In this document: in pieces, positions 48,801-61,535 of the stretch
How positions within the stretch are numbered: position 1 is the stretch's first letter
Layout of the letters: every line of letters begins with the position of its first letter
NCBI GenBank assembly: GCA_022578965.1
Contig: MU400547.1
Span: forward strand, 62,001 to 126,000
DNA from: Xylaria sp. FL1777
Taxonomy: Eukaryota; Ascomycota; Sordariomycetes; Xylariales; Xylariaceae
Direction: 5' to 3'
Length of the DNA stretch: 64,000 bases
Made by a program: the position numbers and the translations under genes
The notes under the pieces: model-generated
What the model was told of the DNA's origin: nothing
Seen by the model: the letters and a program-made list of their open reading frames with translations, nothing else
The model's database searches: none

Positions 48801-50275
48801 GATTGGATTAGCGGATGCTCCTGCCTCTTGATAGAGGTTACGTGGGAGCGCCCTCAGCTTAAGGCGAGGAGGATCTGGATACACTTATATGTGTCGTGAC
48901 CACATGCATGAATCTCTACGTTCCATTAAGATCGTGCGATCACGCAATCAGAATACAGTGTAGCGCAGTAGAACTAATAAGTGAAGGACGAGTAACGCGT
49001 GTGCATGTCACGGCGAGGCTTGTATTTTTCTGAAGACTAAGGAGGTCTACGACTGCGCGTTCGTATTCTCGGGCTTCGTGCTGCACGATCTATCTCATCT
49101 TCGTCTGGATCTTCGAGTCACGATACACTTGGATGACTTGGCGAAGTCCGTACGAGAGTACTCGGGGAATACAATTGATAAAACGGATCGATGACTACTT
49201 GAAAACAGAATCTGTAATTCGGCAGGATACGAATCGACAGTAAAGTAACGTTTGATACGCTATCATCAATAGCTACGATATCATCCCATTAGAGATATGG
49301 TGAATGCTGTATTGTATTCTTATGTGATACGCCCAACCCTGTGGGACGTAGTATTGGAACTTCTCGGTGTCAACTCCGGGGTTGAACTAAGTGAGATCAT
49401 GGAATATATAAAGCATAGCACATTCCGTCTATAGACGCATATAAATTTGAAAGACATTCCTGTTTGTAAATGTGTTGAATAGTCCCGAAATTTAACAACC
49501 AATAACCCTTGCATACGCGATTAGCCTAGTAGTTGCAAAATTATGACAAGCTGGATGATTGCTATAGAACTCGGGCGTACGAATCGGGTATTGTCTCATT
49601 ATATCGGCGCGTTTAGATATATTAGTGTGATACAATAAGGGAGGCCACTCGTATACTGTGCGACGCACCGCTCTACACGGGCAGTCCATGCAGTCGAAGA
49701 ATGATAACGCATGATCAGAAGGGTGCCACTTATAGAGAGAGAGAGAAGACATGTGAAAAGAACCTAAGAAGTTTGCCGCTGGGTACTTCCAAGTAATTAT
49801 CCGAGACCGGACGACCTCATCATGTCAATATTGTCAAACATGTAGCATGAGATACTTTGTGTAGGCTTGCGCATTCGGTTGCCCTGAACACAAACATGAC
49901 CATAATTGTGTCCTACCAAACCAAAAACATGCGTTGATGTCTATGTGGTAAAGCTCATTATCGGTATCTACCTAGGTAATTAGGTTAACCAAGAATGCCC
50001 TCCATTTCTTCGTTGGCAGCATGAGTAACGCGTTACTTAGTGAAAATCATCCTTCGTGCCCTACGGCCATTGCCCTAACGCCTTTTATGATGCAGTTATA
50101 ACTGGGAGTCCTGATTGTACTCCCAAAATGCCCCCCAAAACTCTTTAAGAATCCAAAGTGAGACTCCATTAAGAAAAGCCCCGTTAGATTGTAGGCATTT
50201 CGCTGTTTGCCATGCCAAGTTATTTCCAAAACCCTGCCCAAGAGCTGCTAGCCATAACAAGACCCGATTATCCTC
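48801..50275. other. Intergenic, 1.5 kb, nothing recognised
   Basis: Upstream of the secreted-protein gene and downstream of the Ytp1-like gene. Small minus frames (49,320-49,514; 49,492-49,752; 50,047-50,241) have no recognisable content or start context. Confidence 0.5.
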
Positions 50276-51946
50276 TTAGTGGGCGAGGCCGTCGCTGTTT
50301 TTACCAAGTGTACTGTTGAGACTCTCATCATCCTCCCGTGTGTGTTTTATGGGGCTGGCATCCTCGTCGTCGCTCATCAATCCCTCAAGTTCGAATTCAT
50401 TCGCGTCACGAACCGGAATATTACCTCCCAGCCGGGGTCCAAGGCGTCCGGCATCCGTGTCTTTATGGTGGGGGTTCTGGCTAGCGTTGCGGTCGTAGAG
50501 ATGGATAAGCATTAGAGTAAAGAGGAAAAGAAGCGAGGCTAGCGAGAAGAGGATAAGGATATAAGCGACGTGATCCATTCCAGACTTCGAGACGAGTTCC
50601 ATTTGCTCTTCAGTAGCGCCCATGAACATAAAACCGGAGGCAAACAATAGCTATCACAGTAGGTTAGCTTAGACTAACATCAAGGACCTGGAGCACCTAC
50701 GAAAATGGGGACGTATTGGAAACTGTTGGTCTCTCTGCCATCCGCGGAAAATGTAGAGCGGTCTCGAAGAACAAAGGATATCTCGATAATGCGCGCCGCG
50801 CCGGCAGCCATTAGAGTGTATCCGTATACCTTGTGAACCTCGGCACTAACTTGCATATGTTGAGGGTGGCCGCCAAAGGCCCAGCCTGTGAGCAAGATGA
50901 TGAGTCCAGGAATAACGTTTCGTTGGGGGCGCCCATCACGGTCTCTACTGAGCCATATCCCGACCAACCCAGCACACCACCAAATTATGCCCATCGTAGT
51001 ATGTTGCCAATCATTCTCGACCCATGCAGAGCCCCAGCGGTGCTCGGTAAAGGTATTGACCACACCCCAAGCGGTGATAACGGCGCTGTCAAAGAATTCC
51101 TGAGATCGACCGGTGCGCTTAATCCATAGCTGTCCAACAAGCAGGACGATAGTCAATAGAATGCCGTAGCCAATGAAGGCGCTCCCCATGATAAAATGCG
51201 CAAGGCACTGACCGACGTGGTCGCCTTGGCAAAAGCCCAGAGCGGTGATGCCGCCGAAAAGCATCTGTGTCCAGGCAAATACGGGTAAGGCCTTGCCAAC
51301 AATCCCATGTCCGAGTTTGACGACGCGCCGAATCTTGCCATGGATTCCCCTTTCGATGTGCAATTTGAGGTAGATACCGAGCAGGATTTGTGCGAACAGC
51401 ATGATGGATATGGGCGTAGCGAACTTCGAGTGAACATTGTCATGACGGAATTCGCGGCCTCCGTGCATATGACCGAGGGCGTATCCGAGTATCGCGAGCG
51501 CAGTACCAGCTACCTGTAAGGGGACATGCCAGCGGGATTTCACGATCTACTCGCGCGTTTACATCGCATTAGAGCCCGAAGCCTTGAACGGAACGAGAGG
51601 AAGCTTGTGAATTCCCTTACCCCAAGAACCATGCCCACAGGGAAGATAACGCCCCAGGCGGCCATCTGAATGAATATGTGTATCCATAGAGTCGTATCCT
51701 GCATTAAGATGGTCAGAGCCTGAGTCTTCCACATACGAGCAACTCGACAGTTCCTATCAATTGCAGCAGGGGAGCGAGCACACGTACTATGGGATCGTCT
51801 GAGATAGCCATTCCGTCTTCGATGTGCGACGAGTCGTGATCGTGTCCGAAAGCCGTTGGCAGGGCGGCAAACACCATCAAGAGAGTAGATAGAGACAAAG
51901 AGGAACTCGGAGCCATCGCGGCTCTCCTCGAAAAGAGACTCGACAT
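50276..51946 (-). CDS. Ytp1-like / DUF2427 integral membrane protein
   Basis: CDS complement(50276..50650, 50701..51546, 51621..51698, 51788..51946), 485 aa; introns 50, 74 and 89 bp, all in phase. A signal peptide (ending near TAFGHDHD) is followed by a DUF2427-type region (LWIHIFIQMAAWGVIFPVGMVLG) with His residues in helices like cytochrome b561 proteins. A Ytp1-type domain (HRWGSAW...WQHTTMGIIWW...GWAFGGHPQ) and last helices then lead into an acidic cytosolic tail. Yeast Ytp1 is a membrane protein of unclear role; conserved His pairs suggest heme or metal binding, which is inference. Two ATGs are possible: 51,946, chosen here, or 51,916, which would put Met directly before the signal-peptide core. 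Looks like a housekeeping gene outside the P450 group. Confidence 0.92.
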
Positions 51947-54351
51947 GTTACGGCGATGGGGTTGTTTCAGATACACGTCATCCGATAGAACGAGTGCGCG
52001 TGCGCCAGGGTTAGAGAAGCTCAACCCTGGACACGCCTCGTCGCAAAGGCCGTCTCCTTACACTCCCTTGTCTACCTGGAGAGGGTAACAAGGTCTGTCG
52101 TCCAATGTCACAGCCGGCTATTCAAGGCCCACAGCAGAGCAATATCCAAGCTGTGTCTCCAAAGAAAAAAAAAAGGATATAGGGAGAGGGGAGGAAGAAA
52201 AGGGCAGAAAATAAAGCGCAGTTTGACTGTTGGGAGAGAAAGCAGGGTGAAGTTGGAACTTTTGAGAGGTTTTAACTCGGCATACCGAGATAGCCTACTT
52301 AGTTGGTGAGTGTCCTCTTAGCTTGCACTAAACAGCCTTTACTATCTGTAGGTACGTACGTATTTACCATACAAACACTAAATCAATAGTCTAGGTATTG
52401 AGCCTATTACGTATCCCTGATTGTATCCCTGATTCCCCAACCAGCTGGACACGTTTCCATGACCAAGTACCCGGCACCTAGAAAATCCAGGTTATATTGA
52501 TTATTGATTGCGTAAGCCATCAACAATGCAGCTGACGGACAAAAATGGAGACCCGGTATATGTCAACGTGGAGAAGCGTTCGCATACATATTATACTAGC
52601 ATAATCCTAAGGCTTTTGAGCAAGTGCATTCATACCTCCTTAAGTGTACAAAGATATAGTATAGATATACCGCAATGTCTAATAGCGAAAGAGACATCGT
52701 ACCTGAGACTAGATAGGTAGTGTGCAACAGATTTGGCGCTATACCTGGCTACAGCGCATCTACGCATAGCCTACTACCTAGGTAGGTACGGGTATGTACG
52801 GTCCACGCTACTGCATGCACGCACACTCAGGATCAAGACGCTAACCTCAGTAGGATGACTGCTAGAGAGTACCTATGTAGAACTATACATACCTAGGTAC
52901 GTTCCACCTGAAAATGATAAGGCAGCTCGTTAGGCGTTCTAGAATGAGACCAATTACTCCAAAAAGATCCTCTCTATGAGCCAGCTAGAGTCGAAGCTCC
53001 TTAAATATAGAGATGGGTTCAACGCAGACTGGTGTTCATCACGACAATTTGTCGAGGTATAAGGCTGCCCGCTTCGGGCCAAGTTGCGGAGAAGAGAGCC
53101 TTAATGCATCCTTTGTATGGGCGATCTCTACGCAGTAAGGCTCGAGGATGACGATGGGCAGGGCTTTGTTCTAGGCACTTGCACGGATTTCTTTGCATCT
53201 GGCTTCCTTTGATGCACCTTGCCATCTCATCCATTATACGAAGTATGAGGCATCGCGATAATAGACGCATGGCATTGTGATTTTGGAATAGACTTTTAAG
53301 CCACCCATTCCGTTCGTTCTTGACTGAACCAAGCCAGGGCCTCAGCATCATCATAACAGACGGCTGGGAGTGGTGTCGAACTACCTATATCCTGGTCTCC
53401 AGGATGCGTCTGGTCCTAGCTGTGTCATGCAGTGTGACATGACCTGCAGCGGGAACGGGATGCGGATTTGTGGCGGCCGCGGTGCAATCACAATAGGTAC
53501 ATAAGAATATACCGGTGCTTACTTACGGAGTAAGAACGGAGCCAAGAAAAGGAATTTGCCGGAGGATTCCCACATTGATAACCTGGGGGCGAGGAAGGGC
53601 AGATCCTTCAAAGAAGTGCTATAGAACTCTACCATAAGGCGCCCTGCCCCCGATCTAAGAACTAGGAACCCCCGGATTAAGTACGTTTTACAACAATATA
53701 GATGTCAGTGCTACATCTCCGATCTTCGATCATCTTATCTTCGACTATTCAAGGCTTGCCTGGAATTAATCGTGCCATAGCGAGGGTCCTGTGAGGGGTA
53801 TTTGTTGCATTAGAAAGGGTCCTGCATGGTGATGTGTAGAACGTTATTATCTACGTCAATAAGTTAGTTGCCCATCCAGTGAGGAGGAGATTAAGTCAAA
53901 CTATTTCCTAGAACTCTACGCATTATAAATGTGCAGAACGGCTGAGCCGAACGGAGCCTTGACGTTATTAGAGGCAGGCAAGGAGAACATGCGCTACGAT
54001 AAGTCTATTTATGTAGTAAGGAGGATACTGCTCGAATAGCGACAGTCACTTAGAGGATATCCTTTCTTTCAACAACAAAAATTGCCAAAGTAAATCAATT
54101 GCCAGACTCACGATCGAGGTAGATGAGGCATTGTGCGGGGTAACCGCCGAAGGGCACTGTATCCCTATCATTCTAATGATATTTCGCGGGCATCAATTTG
54201 AGTGAGATGATGCCGCCGTTATTTATGCAAGGTGAGCGGCGGATGATGTTGCTGCCCACAATAAGAATTGTAGGCGAACCCCGCTAAACAGTGTTGGTGA
54301 CTACCTGAACATTAAGTTTATATCAACCCCTCAACCTCATCGATATTCAAA
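51947..54351. other. Intergenic, 2.4 kb
   Basis: No convincing gene. There is a purine-rich run at 52,160-52,210 and repeated TAGGTA/TACCTA-type motifs (52,350-52,360; 52,775-52,800; 52,888-52,900). The 111-codon minus frame at 53,019-53,354 matches nothing known to me and has no supporting splice or start signals. The 3' half serves as promoter of the M24 gene. Confidence 0.5.
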
Positions 54352-56035
54352 ATGATCCGTAAGAATATCCTCGAAACAATACCATTCCGTGGACCTCGCC
54401 GGCGGCCGGAGTATACTAAAAAGCTCTACGTGCTCATTGTCGCCATTGGCATCTTGGGCATATGGCTTCTACAAACAAGAATAGGTGCTGATAGGTCAAA
54501 CCTGACCTTGAGGGATATCCGAAAATGTGCCATTGATAACCTACATGAAGATCTATCGTTTTTGGACTCGGCGAAACCTATCCACACAGATGAGTTTTTT
54601 GAGCGGCGGGAGCGACTTGCCCGAGCTTTAGTTGCTTCTAACGCGGATGCATTCGTCTTAGAGCCTGGATACACTTTCCAGTATGTGAGCTAGTTGAGGC
54701 TACTCGTCTTTATTGCTTCTGATACTCAAAAATGTTAGATACTATGGGAATATCTCACAGACGGATTGGGAGCCGTGGGAGCCCGAAGAGCGACCGTTCT
54801 TGATGCTCATCCTCCCGACGTTCTCAAAATCAGGAGAAATATCAGCCAAGATGGCATTCCTAGCACCACACTTTGAGGAGGGCCGTGTGCGGATGCTTGG
54901 AATCCCATCGCGGGAAGATGAGCTGGACATCGTGGTCTGGGAAGAGCATTGGGATCCATATGCTACGTTACTCGAGTCGCGCATCTTCGCCGGTTTCAAC
55001 GGCACTACAAGGCGCCAGGCGCCGAAACTCGTGGTAGACGATGAGATACGCGACTTCATTTCCCGCGGCCTGTCGAACGCAGGCTTTGAAACCGTAGGCT
55101 TGACCCCGCAGGTTGAGCTCGTCCGCCAGATCAAGAGCCCGGCAGAAGTGGAGATACTCCGTGCTGTCAACACGGGCACTGTCGCTGCCGTGCGGGCAAT
55201 GCGGCCTTGTCTAGTAGCCGGTCTAACGGAGAACGAGGTCCGGGATATACTCAACGAAGTTTTATTATCTGTCGGTTTTGGCCTTTTCTTTAATATAGTA
55301 CTATTCGAAGAGGACGGCGCATTGCCGCATGGGGGCTTCATCGTGGGCACGAAGAAGGCAACAGAAGACACGATGATCGTGATTGATGTCGGGTACGTAA
55401 TGAGACGGGTATTCAAAATTTCTATCACAATACTAACTGCCTATAGAGCCCACTACCTGGGATACTCTTCGGATATCTGCCGCAGCTTCTTCATCGATCC
55501 TATAAGGACAACTATTGCAAACCCATACGCTGGTTGGCTTCGGTTATTAGGTCTACCTTCGCCTGGGAATATGGGAGACACCTCAGACCCAGGGCTACGT
55601 GAAGAAAAGCTAAAAGTTTGGGACGTTGTTCTCACGGCTCAGTCGGCTGCAAAAGCTGCTTTGAAGCCTAATAGTACTGCTGCTAGTGTCGATATAGCCG
55701 CTCGGTCAGTCATCACGGATGCTGGTTATGGTGAATACTTTACCCACCGATTGGGCCATGGGATTGGGATTAAAGGTATGCTGTCTTGTATTTAGTAGTT
55801 TGTCTTACAATGTTTATGGCCGCTAACCGAAACACCCACAGCACATGAATCACCGTATCTCAATCAATGGAACAGGGAAACACGACTTCGACCAGGAATG
55901 ATATTCACTAATGAGCCTGGAATATATATAGAAGGGAAGTTTGGGGTTCGCCATGAAGACGTCTACTTGGTGAGGTCAGATGGGGAGGCCGAATTGCTCA
56001 CTGGTCGAAGGGCCACCAGCCCGTACAGCCCCTGA
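54352..56035 (+). CDS. Membrane-anchored M24-family metallopeptidase (Xaa-Pro aminopeptidase-like)
   Basis: CDS join(54352..54680, 54739..55392, 55447..55775, 55842..56035), 501 aa; introns 58, 54 and 66 bp. A basic N-terminus and one helix (about 25-40, LYVLIVAIGILGIWLL) predict a type II membrane protein or signal anchor. A creatinase-type N-domain follows, then the pita-bread M24 domain with a full set of likely metal ligands: Asp 326 (VIDVG), Asp 337 (GYSSDICRSF), His in HRLGHGIG (428-435), Glu 462 (TNEPGIY) and Glu 476 (VRHEDVYLV). Xaa-Pro aminopeptidases and prolidases of this family remove residues next to proline. All ligands are present, so it should be active. It lies tandem to the S28 prolyl peptidase gene, suggesting joint use of proline-rich peptides. 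Confidence 0.93.
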
Positions 56036-56050
56036 GACAACAGTGCTCTT

Positions 56051-56500
56051 CTACTCCGATGTAATCAGCCGCTGTCGCGAGAGCATGTTCACCGTAGTTT
56101 CACAAGAGCTTTCGGCACCGGGATTCTCTCGGGATAGCACACCAATGGCTACTATAGAGACGCCAACTTTCTCAAGCAACTCATCATATGCGAATAGGTT
56201 CACGCTTTTGTGAAACCCACACTTTCTTTTCAAGCTCATTTATCGCACCAATGAGCGACTCATTATAGGATGTTCGTAGACTTGAGAGGAGGTCGATGCC
56301 TGTGCCAAGCCCAGAGAAGCCTTCACTTTCTAGCGACCTTCGATCCGGGCTCCCGAGAACAGTGCTAGTACGAGGGGGGGACCCTGCAAGTCTTTATCGA
56401 GCTTCCCCGGTGTTGCCCCCAGCCCATTTGTTATGGACCTTCCATCTTCATCCTAGCTCCATAAGCTCTTGTAGGCTTTGATCGTCATCAACGCCATCAT
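56051..56500 (-). pseudogene. Decayed coding fragment of unknown family
   Basis: On the minus strand one frame from about 56,500 to 56,200 reads like protein (QDDGVDDDQSLQELMELG, later SLESEGFSGLGTGIDLLSSL, then SYNESLIGAINELEKKVWV) with in-frame stops TGA and TAA. A shift then joins it to YDELLEKVGVSIVAIGV, ending at 56,051. The regular amphipathic composition argues for an old gene rather than chance, but I cannot name a family. It is convergent with the M24 gene. Confidence 0.3.
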
Positions 56501-56780
56501 CTTGGATGCTGGTATCATACCCAACTAATGCAGCTTATACTCCAATCTCAATATTCTCGCGTGCCTAGACAGCTGCACCTGCCCGATGCGACCGAAGCCC
56601 GCTTTGCTATCGAGCTGTAATCATTGTGCGTTTTATTCCAAGCCCTGCCCCCTCTCGTATTTCTCGTGAATAACATTGCAGGTCCCGTAGCTTGACTATG
56701 TGCCTCGCTCTTGCTCTTGCTTCTTAGCTGTCATTGTTACTCAGGAGAGAGTGTACATACTAACCATCATTATCGTGACA

Positions 56781-58547
56781 ATGGTTGGATATAGCCGGGT
56801 GTTGGGCTTATTCGCCCTTGTTTCGGCAGCTCAAGCGTTACAACGGTCATCGCTGCCTATCAGCGAGCTCAAGAAACAGGTGCCGTAATGTCAATCGACT
56901 CGATAGATAGTCAATTATGCTCACACATAACTGTGAACAGATCCGAGGCGCTAATAAGCTGAGCGCTCGAGATGTCGACCTTGCAGCACTCTATCCCGAG
57001 TATAACCTCTCGACGCCCATCGATCACTTCCACAACGACTCCCTCTATGAACCACACTCCAATGGCAAGTTTAACCTGCGTTACTGGTTCGACGCTCAGT
57101 ACTACAAACCCGGCGGCCCTGTAATCGTTTTGGCTGGTGGCGAGACCGACGGATCCGACCGACTCCCGTTCTTGCAGAAGGGAATTGTGTACCAGCTTGC
57201 GAAGGCGACAAACGGCGTGGGCGTCATCTTGGAGCACCGCTACTACGGTTCGAGTATCCCGACAAAAGACTTCAGCACGGAAAGCCTCCGCTTCTTGACC
57301 ACCGACCAAGCCCTCGCCGACACTGCCTACTTCGCTAACCATGTCAAATTCGCTGGCCTGGAACACGTAGACTTCAGCCCCAAGAAGACGGCATGGATCG
57401 CTTACGGTGGCTCCTATGCGGGTGCATTTGTCGCTCTTTTGCGAAAACTGTATCCTGATGCTTACTGGGGTGCCATATCATCTTCGGGCGTGCCGGAGGC
57501 TATTTGGGACTACTACAACTATTTTGAGGCCGCCGCTGTTTACGGCCCCCCTGCTTGCGTCGAGTACACCCGGAAGATTACCGATATCATTGACAAGATC
57601 CTCATTGGCAAGAAGGACAGCGAGTACGTCGGTCAGCTTAAGAGTCTATTTGGCCTCCCTAACGTCACCCATGCTGGCGATTTCGCAAGCGTCATCAACG
57701 GTGGCATCTATGGCCTTCAGAGCCTGAATTGGGACCCCACACAAAGCTCCAATGAGTTTTTCGACTACTGCGACATTGTCGCATCCGATGAGCTGAAGTA
57801 CAATAAAACGGAGTCGTTGAGGAATTCGGCCAATGAGCTTATCAAGGTTGCTGGCTATGGCGATGAACTTGACACATTGTCAAATCATGTGCTTAACTAC
57901 GTCGGCTACTACGCCCCTCGAGGCGCCGCGTGCGGAACCGAAGACCAGGATGAATGCTTCAGCACGTACGACACGGAGTTCTACAGCCAAGATAGCATCT
58001 CTCAGTCATGGCGTTTATGGCCATACCAATATTGCACACAGTAAGCAACTCATTCTTGAGGCGAAAGGTGGCTACTAACATAATATGTAGATGGGGTTTC
58101 CTTCAGACTGGTAGCGGAGTTCCTGAAGACCAGCTGCCGCTGATTTCACGCACAATCGACCTAGACTATTCCGCGGTTATCTGCCGCGACGCCTTCAACA
58201 TAACCGAGCCAGCAAATGTTGATGCCATTAATAAGTATGGTGGTTTCGACCTCAGCTACCCTCGCCTTGCCTGGGTCGATGGCGAATGGGACCCATGGCG
58301 CGCCGCAGGTGTGCATGCGATCGGCCTTCCCACTCGCGAGTCCACCACTTTGGAGCCCTATATCCTGATCGACAACGCCGTCCATCACTGGGATGAGAAT
58401 GGCCTCTTCCCGAACGAGACGACTGCCGAGCTTCCCCCAGCTCCCGTCGTCGATACACAAAAGCAGGAAGCCACCTTTGTGAAGGCATGGGTGAAGGAGT
58501 TTCATGCGAAGCAGAGCCACAGTAAAAAGAGTACTGAGTCAACCTGA
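56781..58547 (+). CDS. Secreted serine peptidase, family S28 (prolyl/Pro-X carboxypeptidase type)
   Basis: CDS join(56781..56879, 56941..58040, 58091..58547), 551 aa; introns 61 and 50 bp. ATG 56,781 gives MVGYSRVLGLFALVSAAQAL, a signal peptide. The N-terminal block FNLRYWFDAQYYKPGGPVIV and LEHRYYGSS are typical of S28. The catalytic triad is visible: Ser in YGGSYAG (about residue 191), Asp in WVDGEWDPW (about 467) and His in NAVHHW (about 498/499). The family includes lysosomal Pro-X carboxypeptidase, DPP II and Aspergillus acid prolyl endopeptidases, which cleave after proline. Several NxT/NxS sites fit an extracellular glycoprotein. It probably works outside the cell, feeding peptides to enzymes such as the neighbouring M24 peptidase. 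Confidence 0.95.
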
Positions 58548-58772
58548 GTTGTAGCGCGTTACTGATAGCATTTGTAGATACCGTAAACGAGCCAGACGAG
58601 CTCTAATATGGACACTATATTAGGTTCGCTTAATATTTAACACGATAATCTATATCGCATTCAACGATGTTTACTTGCGTTAAATTTGTAGTCTCTTGTA
58701 ATGTGACCAAGCTTTCGGCTAGACTCTCGATTCGAATACCTTCCCATACTTCACCTCTTGTGCCACGGTGTG

Positions 58773-60781
58773 TTATATTTTTGATTCAAAATTCCGGGCT
58801 TCCGTCTTGTGTTCAGCTCCGAAAACAATGGCTCGGTTCAACTCCAAGCTCGCCTGAGCTCCATCCAAACTGGGAGCCAGACTCCTCGATATGTTCCTAC
58901 TGGCAAAATAACGTTGACACATCTCTCGTACCACCAGACTATCATTAGTCTTCATATCCAGCAAGAAGAGCCCAGCCATCAGAATCTCTGCAAGTTTCCA
59001 GAGAATTCCCCTAGCATTTTGTAATAGGGTCTCTTGCGTGTTCGCCTCTAATTCGGCTTTTAATGGCTCCCAATGCTTTGCGATAGATGCACTCTCCGGG
59101 CCCTTTTCTCCGCTTGTTATGATCGAGTTGAGTGCTTTGATACTATTGGATCCTCCCTTGGGGTGTTTCAGAGCTCGAATGAGATCAGTGGCTAAAACGT
59201 CTGTTGTACCCTCCCAGATGTTGAGTACGCATGCGTCTCTAAATAGCCTTGCAACGTTCAGGTATTCCGACTCGGTATTGTCAAGGTATCCCACGCCGCC
59301 GAGAGATTCCATACATGCGTATATGAGAGGGATAGCCTGCTTGGTAACGTATGCTTTCAGTAACGGGGTGACCACCCGCAAAAGCGGCGTGATATGTTCG
59401 GAAGAAGGGGTGATGGTTGCAAGAGAGGGCGAAGGTGATCGAGCGGAAGTCGGATGTTCCTCTATTCCCATCAAATAGCTACTATAGAATGTGAGGAGCA
59501 TCATGGCATGGTGTTCCACGGTCATATCGGCGAGCGTGCGCATATGCAGGCCACTATCGACAAGCCTCATCCGCTTCCCACGGCCAGCACCCACTTCACG
59601 CACTTCAGCAAACGCCCGCGCGATAGTCAAGCCGCGGCTAAGGTATCCAAGCGCAGCGATCGCTGATCGAATCCGTGTGATTGTCAATATCCTTGATATT
59701 TCTTTGATTCCCTGTCCCTCTTTGCCAATAAGCCATCCCCTCATTCCTCGCAGCTGGAGTTCGGCGGTTGGGAGCGACTTGGTGCCCATTTTGTTCTTCA
59801 ACCTCGAGATAGTAACACCATTCAGCTCTGTACCGCCCACGGCGCCTGTAGAAGAGACTACAAGGGACGGGTTGTACCGCCTCATTGGAGCGTAGAATGC
59901 TGATAGACCTTTTGGGGTTTGGGCTAGAAGTATCGTCATATTGCTGTCCGTTGCGCTTGAAAACCACTTAAATCCGTCTATACTCCAGGGGCCGAGACGA
60001 ATATTCTCCTTAGGATCACAAAAAGGAGCGTCATTCGAAAGAGGCGAGTACGTGGCGACCGTTTCAGACCGTGATACATCGCTGCCACCTATGCGTTCCG
60101 TCATCCATTGTCCGCTAGTCCAAGCTCTAGCTGGATCTCGGGATACGAGCTGGTCGTAAGCGTTTTGAAAGACCTTCTGTTCCTCTGCACTGAGCTTAGA
60201 ATTATGTAGGTGATGCTGCAGGACTCGAGCGGCACCATCTGTCATCGCCCCTGGACATCCTACATTTGCGGACGAAGCTTCGAAGATGAGTTCGCGGAGA
60301 TATTGCACGATCCGGGTGTATTGATCTAACCCTTCCTCATAGCCTTGGCGGACAAAACTACATCACTTAGCGACACCAAAATCTCTACGATGAGATGATA
60401 TACATACCCCTTTTCAACACTAAAACTTTGTAGTTTCCTCCAACCCTCGGTAACGACCAACTTCGTACTTACAGGTTGCCCAAAGGCATTTCTGCCACCA
60501 CCCGTGACATATGGCTGGTTCTTCTCGGCATCAGTCACCCAGTCGAAAACATGTTGCTGGAGCACCTCATCTCCAAGGCGGCTGATTTCCGGCGTAACGG
60601 TTTGAGCAATGTCCGCCGGTAAGAATACTATGAAACTAGTTCAGTATTTCCAGCGAAATTAACTTTAAAAAGGGATTCTCTTACACTTAAAGACCCTTTT
60701 TATACTCGGATCATGAGTAAATTGATTCTTCAGCGTCGGCTGAAGCTGGAAGAATCCATTATTAGCACTTGCCGGTTCCAT
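58773..60781 (-). CDS. Acyl-CoA dehydrogenase family protein, AidB-like
   Basis: CDS complement(58773..60357, 60408..60627, 60685..60781), 633 aa; introns 50 and 57 bp, frame consistent. Family blocks include WMTERIGGSDVSRSET (FAD/substrate loop), FKWFSSATDSNMTILLAQT, the IKEISRILTITRIRSA helix, ACMESLGGVGYLDN and NIWEGTTDVLATDLIRAL. The last two are typical of the AidB/isovaleryl-CoA-dehydrogenase-like branch common in fungi. These flavoproteins oxidise acyl-CoA-type substrates; the true substrate of this fungal group is not known to me. The protein ends ESKI, a weak peroxisomal targeting (PTS1-like) tail, which would place it in peroxisomes. There is no signal peptide. The start at 60,781 (MEPASANN) is the first ATG that splices in phase. 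Confidence 0.92.
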
Positions 60782-61519
60782 ATTTGCGCGGAGAGTTCTC
60801 ACCCACCGTTGGAGACACCAATTGCACGGGTTGGCATCATTCTTTTATGAGCTCTTTATGGTCAAGTCCCTACCTAGCATGGTTTTCCTCTCTGACTATC
60901 TCACAAGTATAGATACATTGCCGAGGTGGTGCCCCACGTTCTTGTTCGTAACACGTGCTTGGTAGCAACGTGAGGTGGAATAGTAAATGCTGACTTTCCG
61001 TTTTGAGATAAGTAAAGTTCCATTGAGAAACTATGACCTAACGATGGCGAATAATATCTAGACTACCCATTACCGAATGGGGAAAGACTCATATAGTAGA
61101 ATACGTAAGCGCGGAATTCTTCCGCTCATCTCGAGTCTGTCATCGGTTTTCTACAGCATAAGGACCTAGAAAATACAGGAAATAGAATCTTAATTGTACG
61201 CATATTCGAGGAGTAACGTCCCCTTTCCATAGTCTACTGGTATCTGTGGTTACATAGACGCAATACTACGACATCTACCACTCCCTATATACCGAGGTAG
61301 GGATAAAGGAACTAACGAGGTATAACCCTCGCTATACTGCGTATGGAGTGTTGAAAAGGATCATCTCGCTATTCGTTATCCGCTGGTGGTTGCGCCACAA
61401 TGTGACCAGGGTGCAGTAATACGCCAGTCGTGTATGGGAACTAAGAAGCGGCAGATACTTGCATCTATATAACCCCCCCACCTCACCCTTTCTAATGCTC
61501 ATGGGTATGTAGTATATTG
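60782..61519. other. Intergenic, no gene seen
   Basis: Upstream region of the acyl-CoA dehydrogenase gene, of ordinary composition up to the border with the right-hand mobile element. No ORF, RNA or repeat was recognised. Confidence 0.5.
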
Positions 61520-61535
61520 AACGACCCCGGAATAT
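61520..61535 (+). repeat. 16-bp direct repeat, left (putative target-site duplication)
   Basis: AACGACCCCGGAATAT, repeated exactly at 63,730-63,745 on the other side of the 2.19-kb element. The last two or three A/T bases could belong to the element, so the duplication is 13-16 bp. Confidence 0.75.

Noticed and set aside
53019..53354. 111-codon minus ORF
   Set aside because: No domain, no supporting introns or leader, isolated in a 2.4-kb spacer.
54742..55428. 228-codon minus ORF opposite the M24 peptidase
   Set aside because: Ser/Arg/Thr-rich mirror frame of a well-supported coding exon.
59038..59895. Plus ORFs of 146 and 134 codons opposite the acyl-CoA dehydrogenase
   Set aside because: Mirror frames of a recognised flavoprotein gene.
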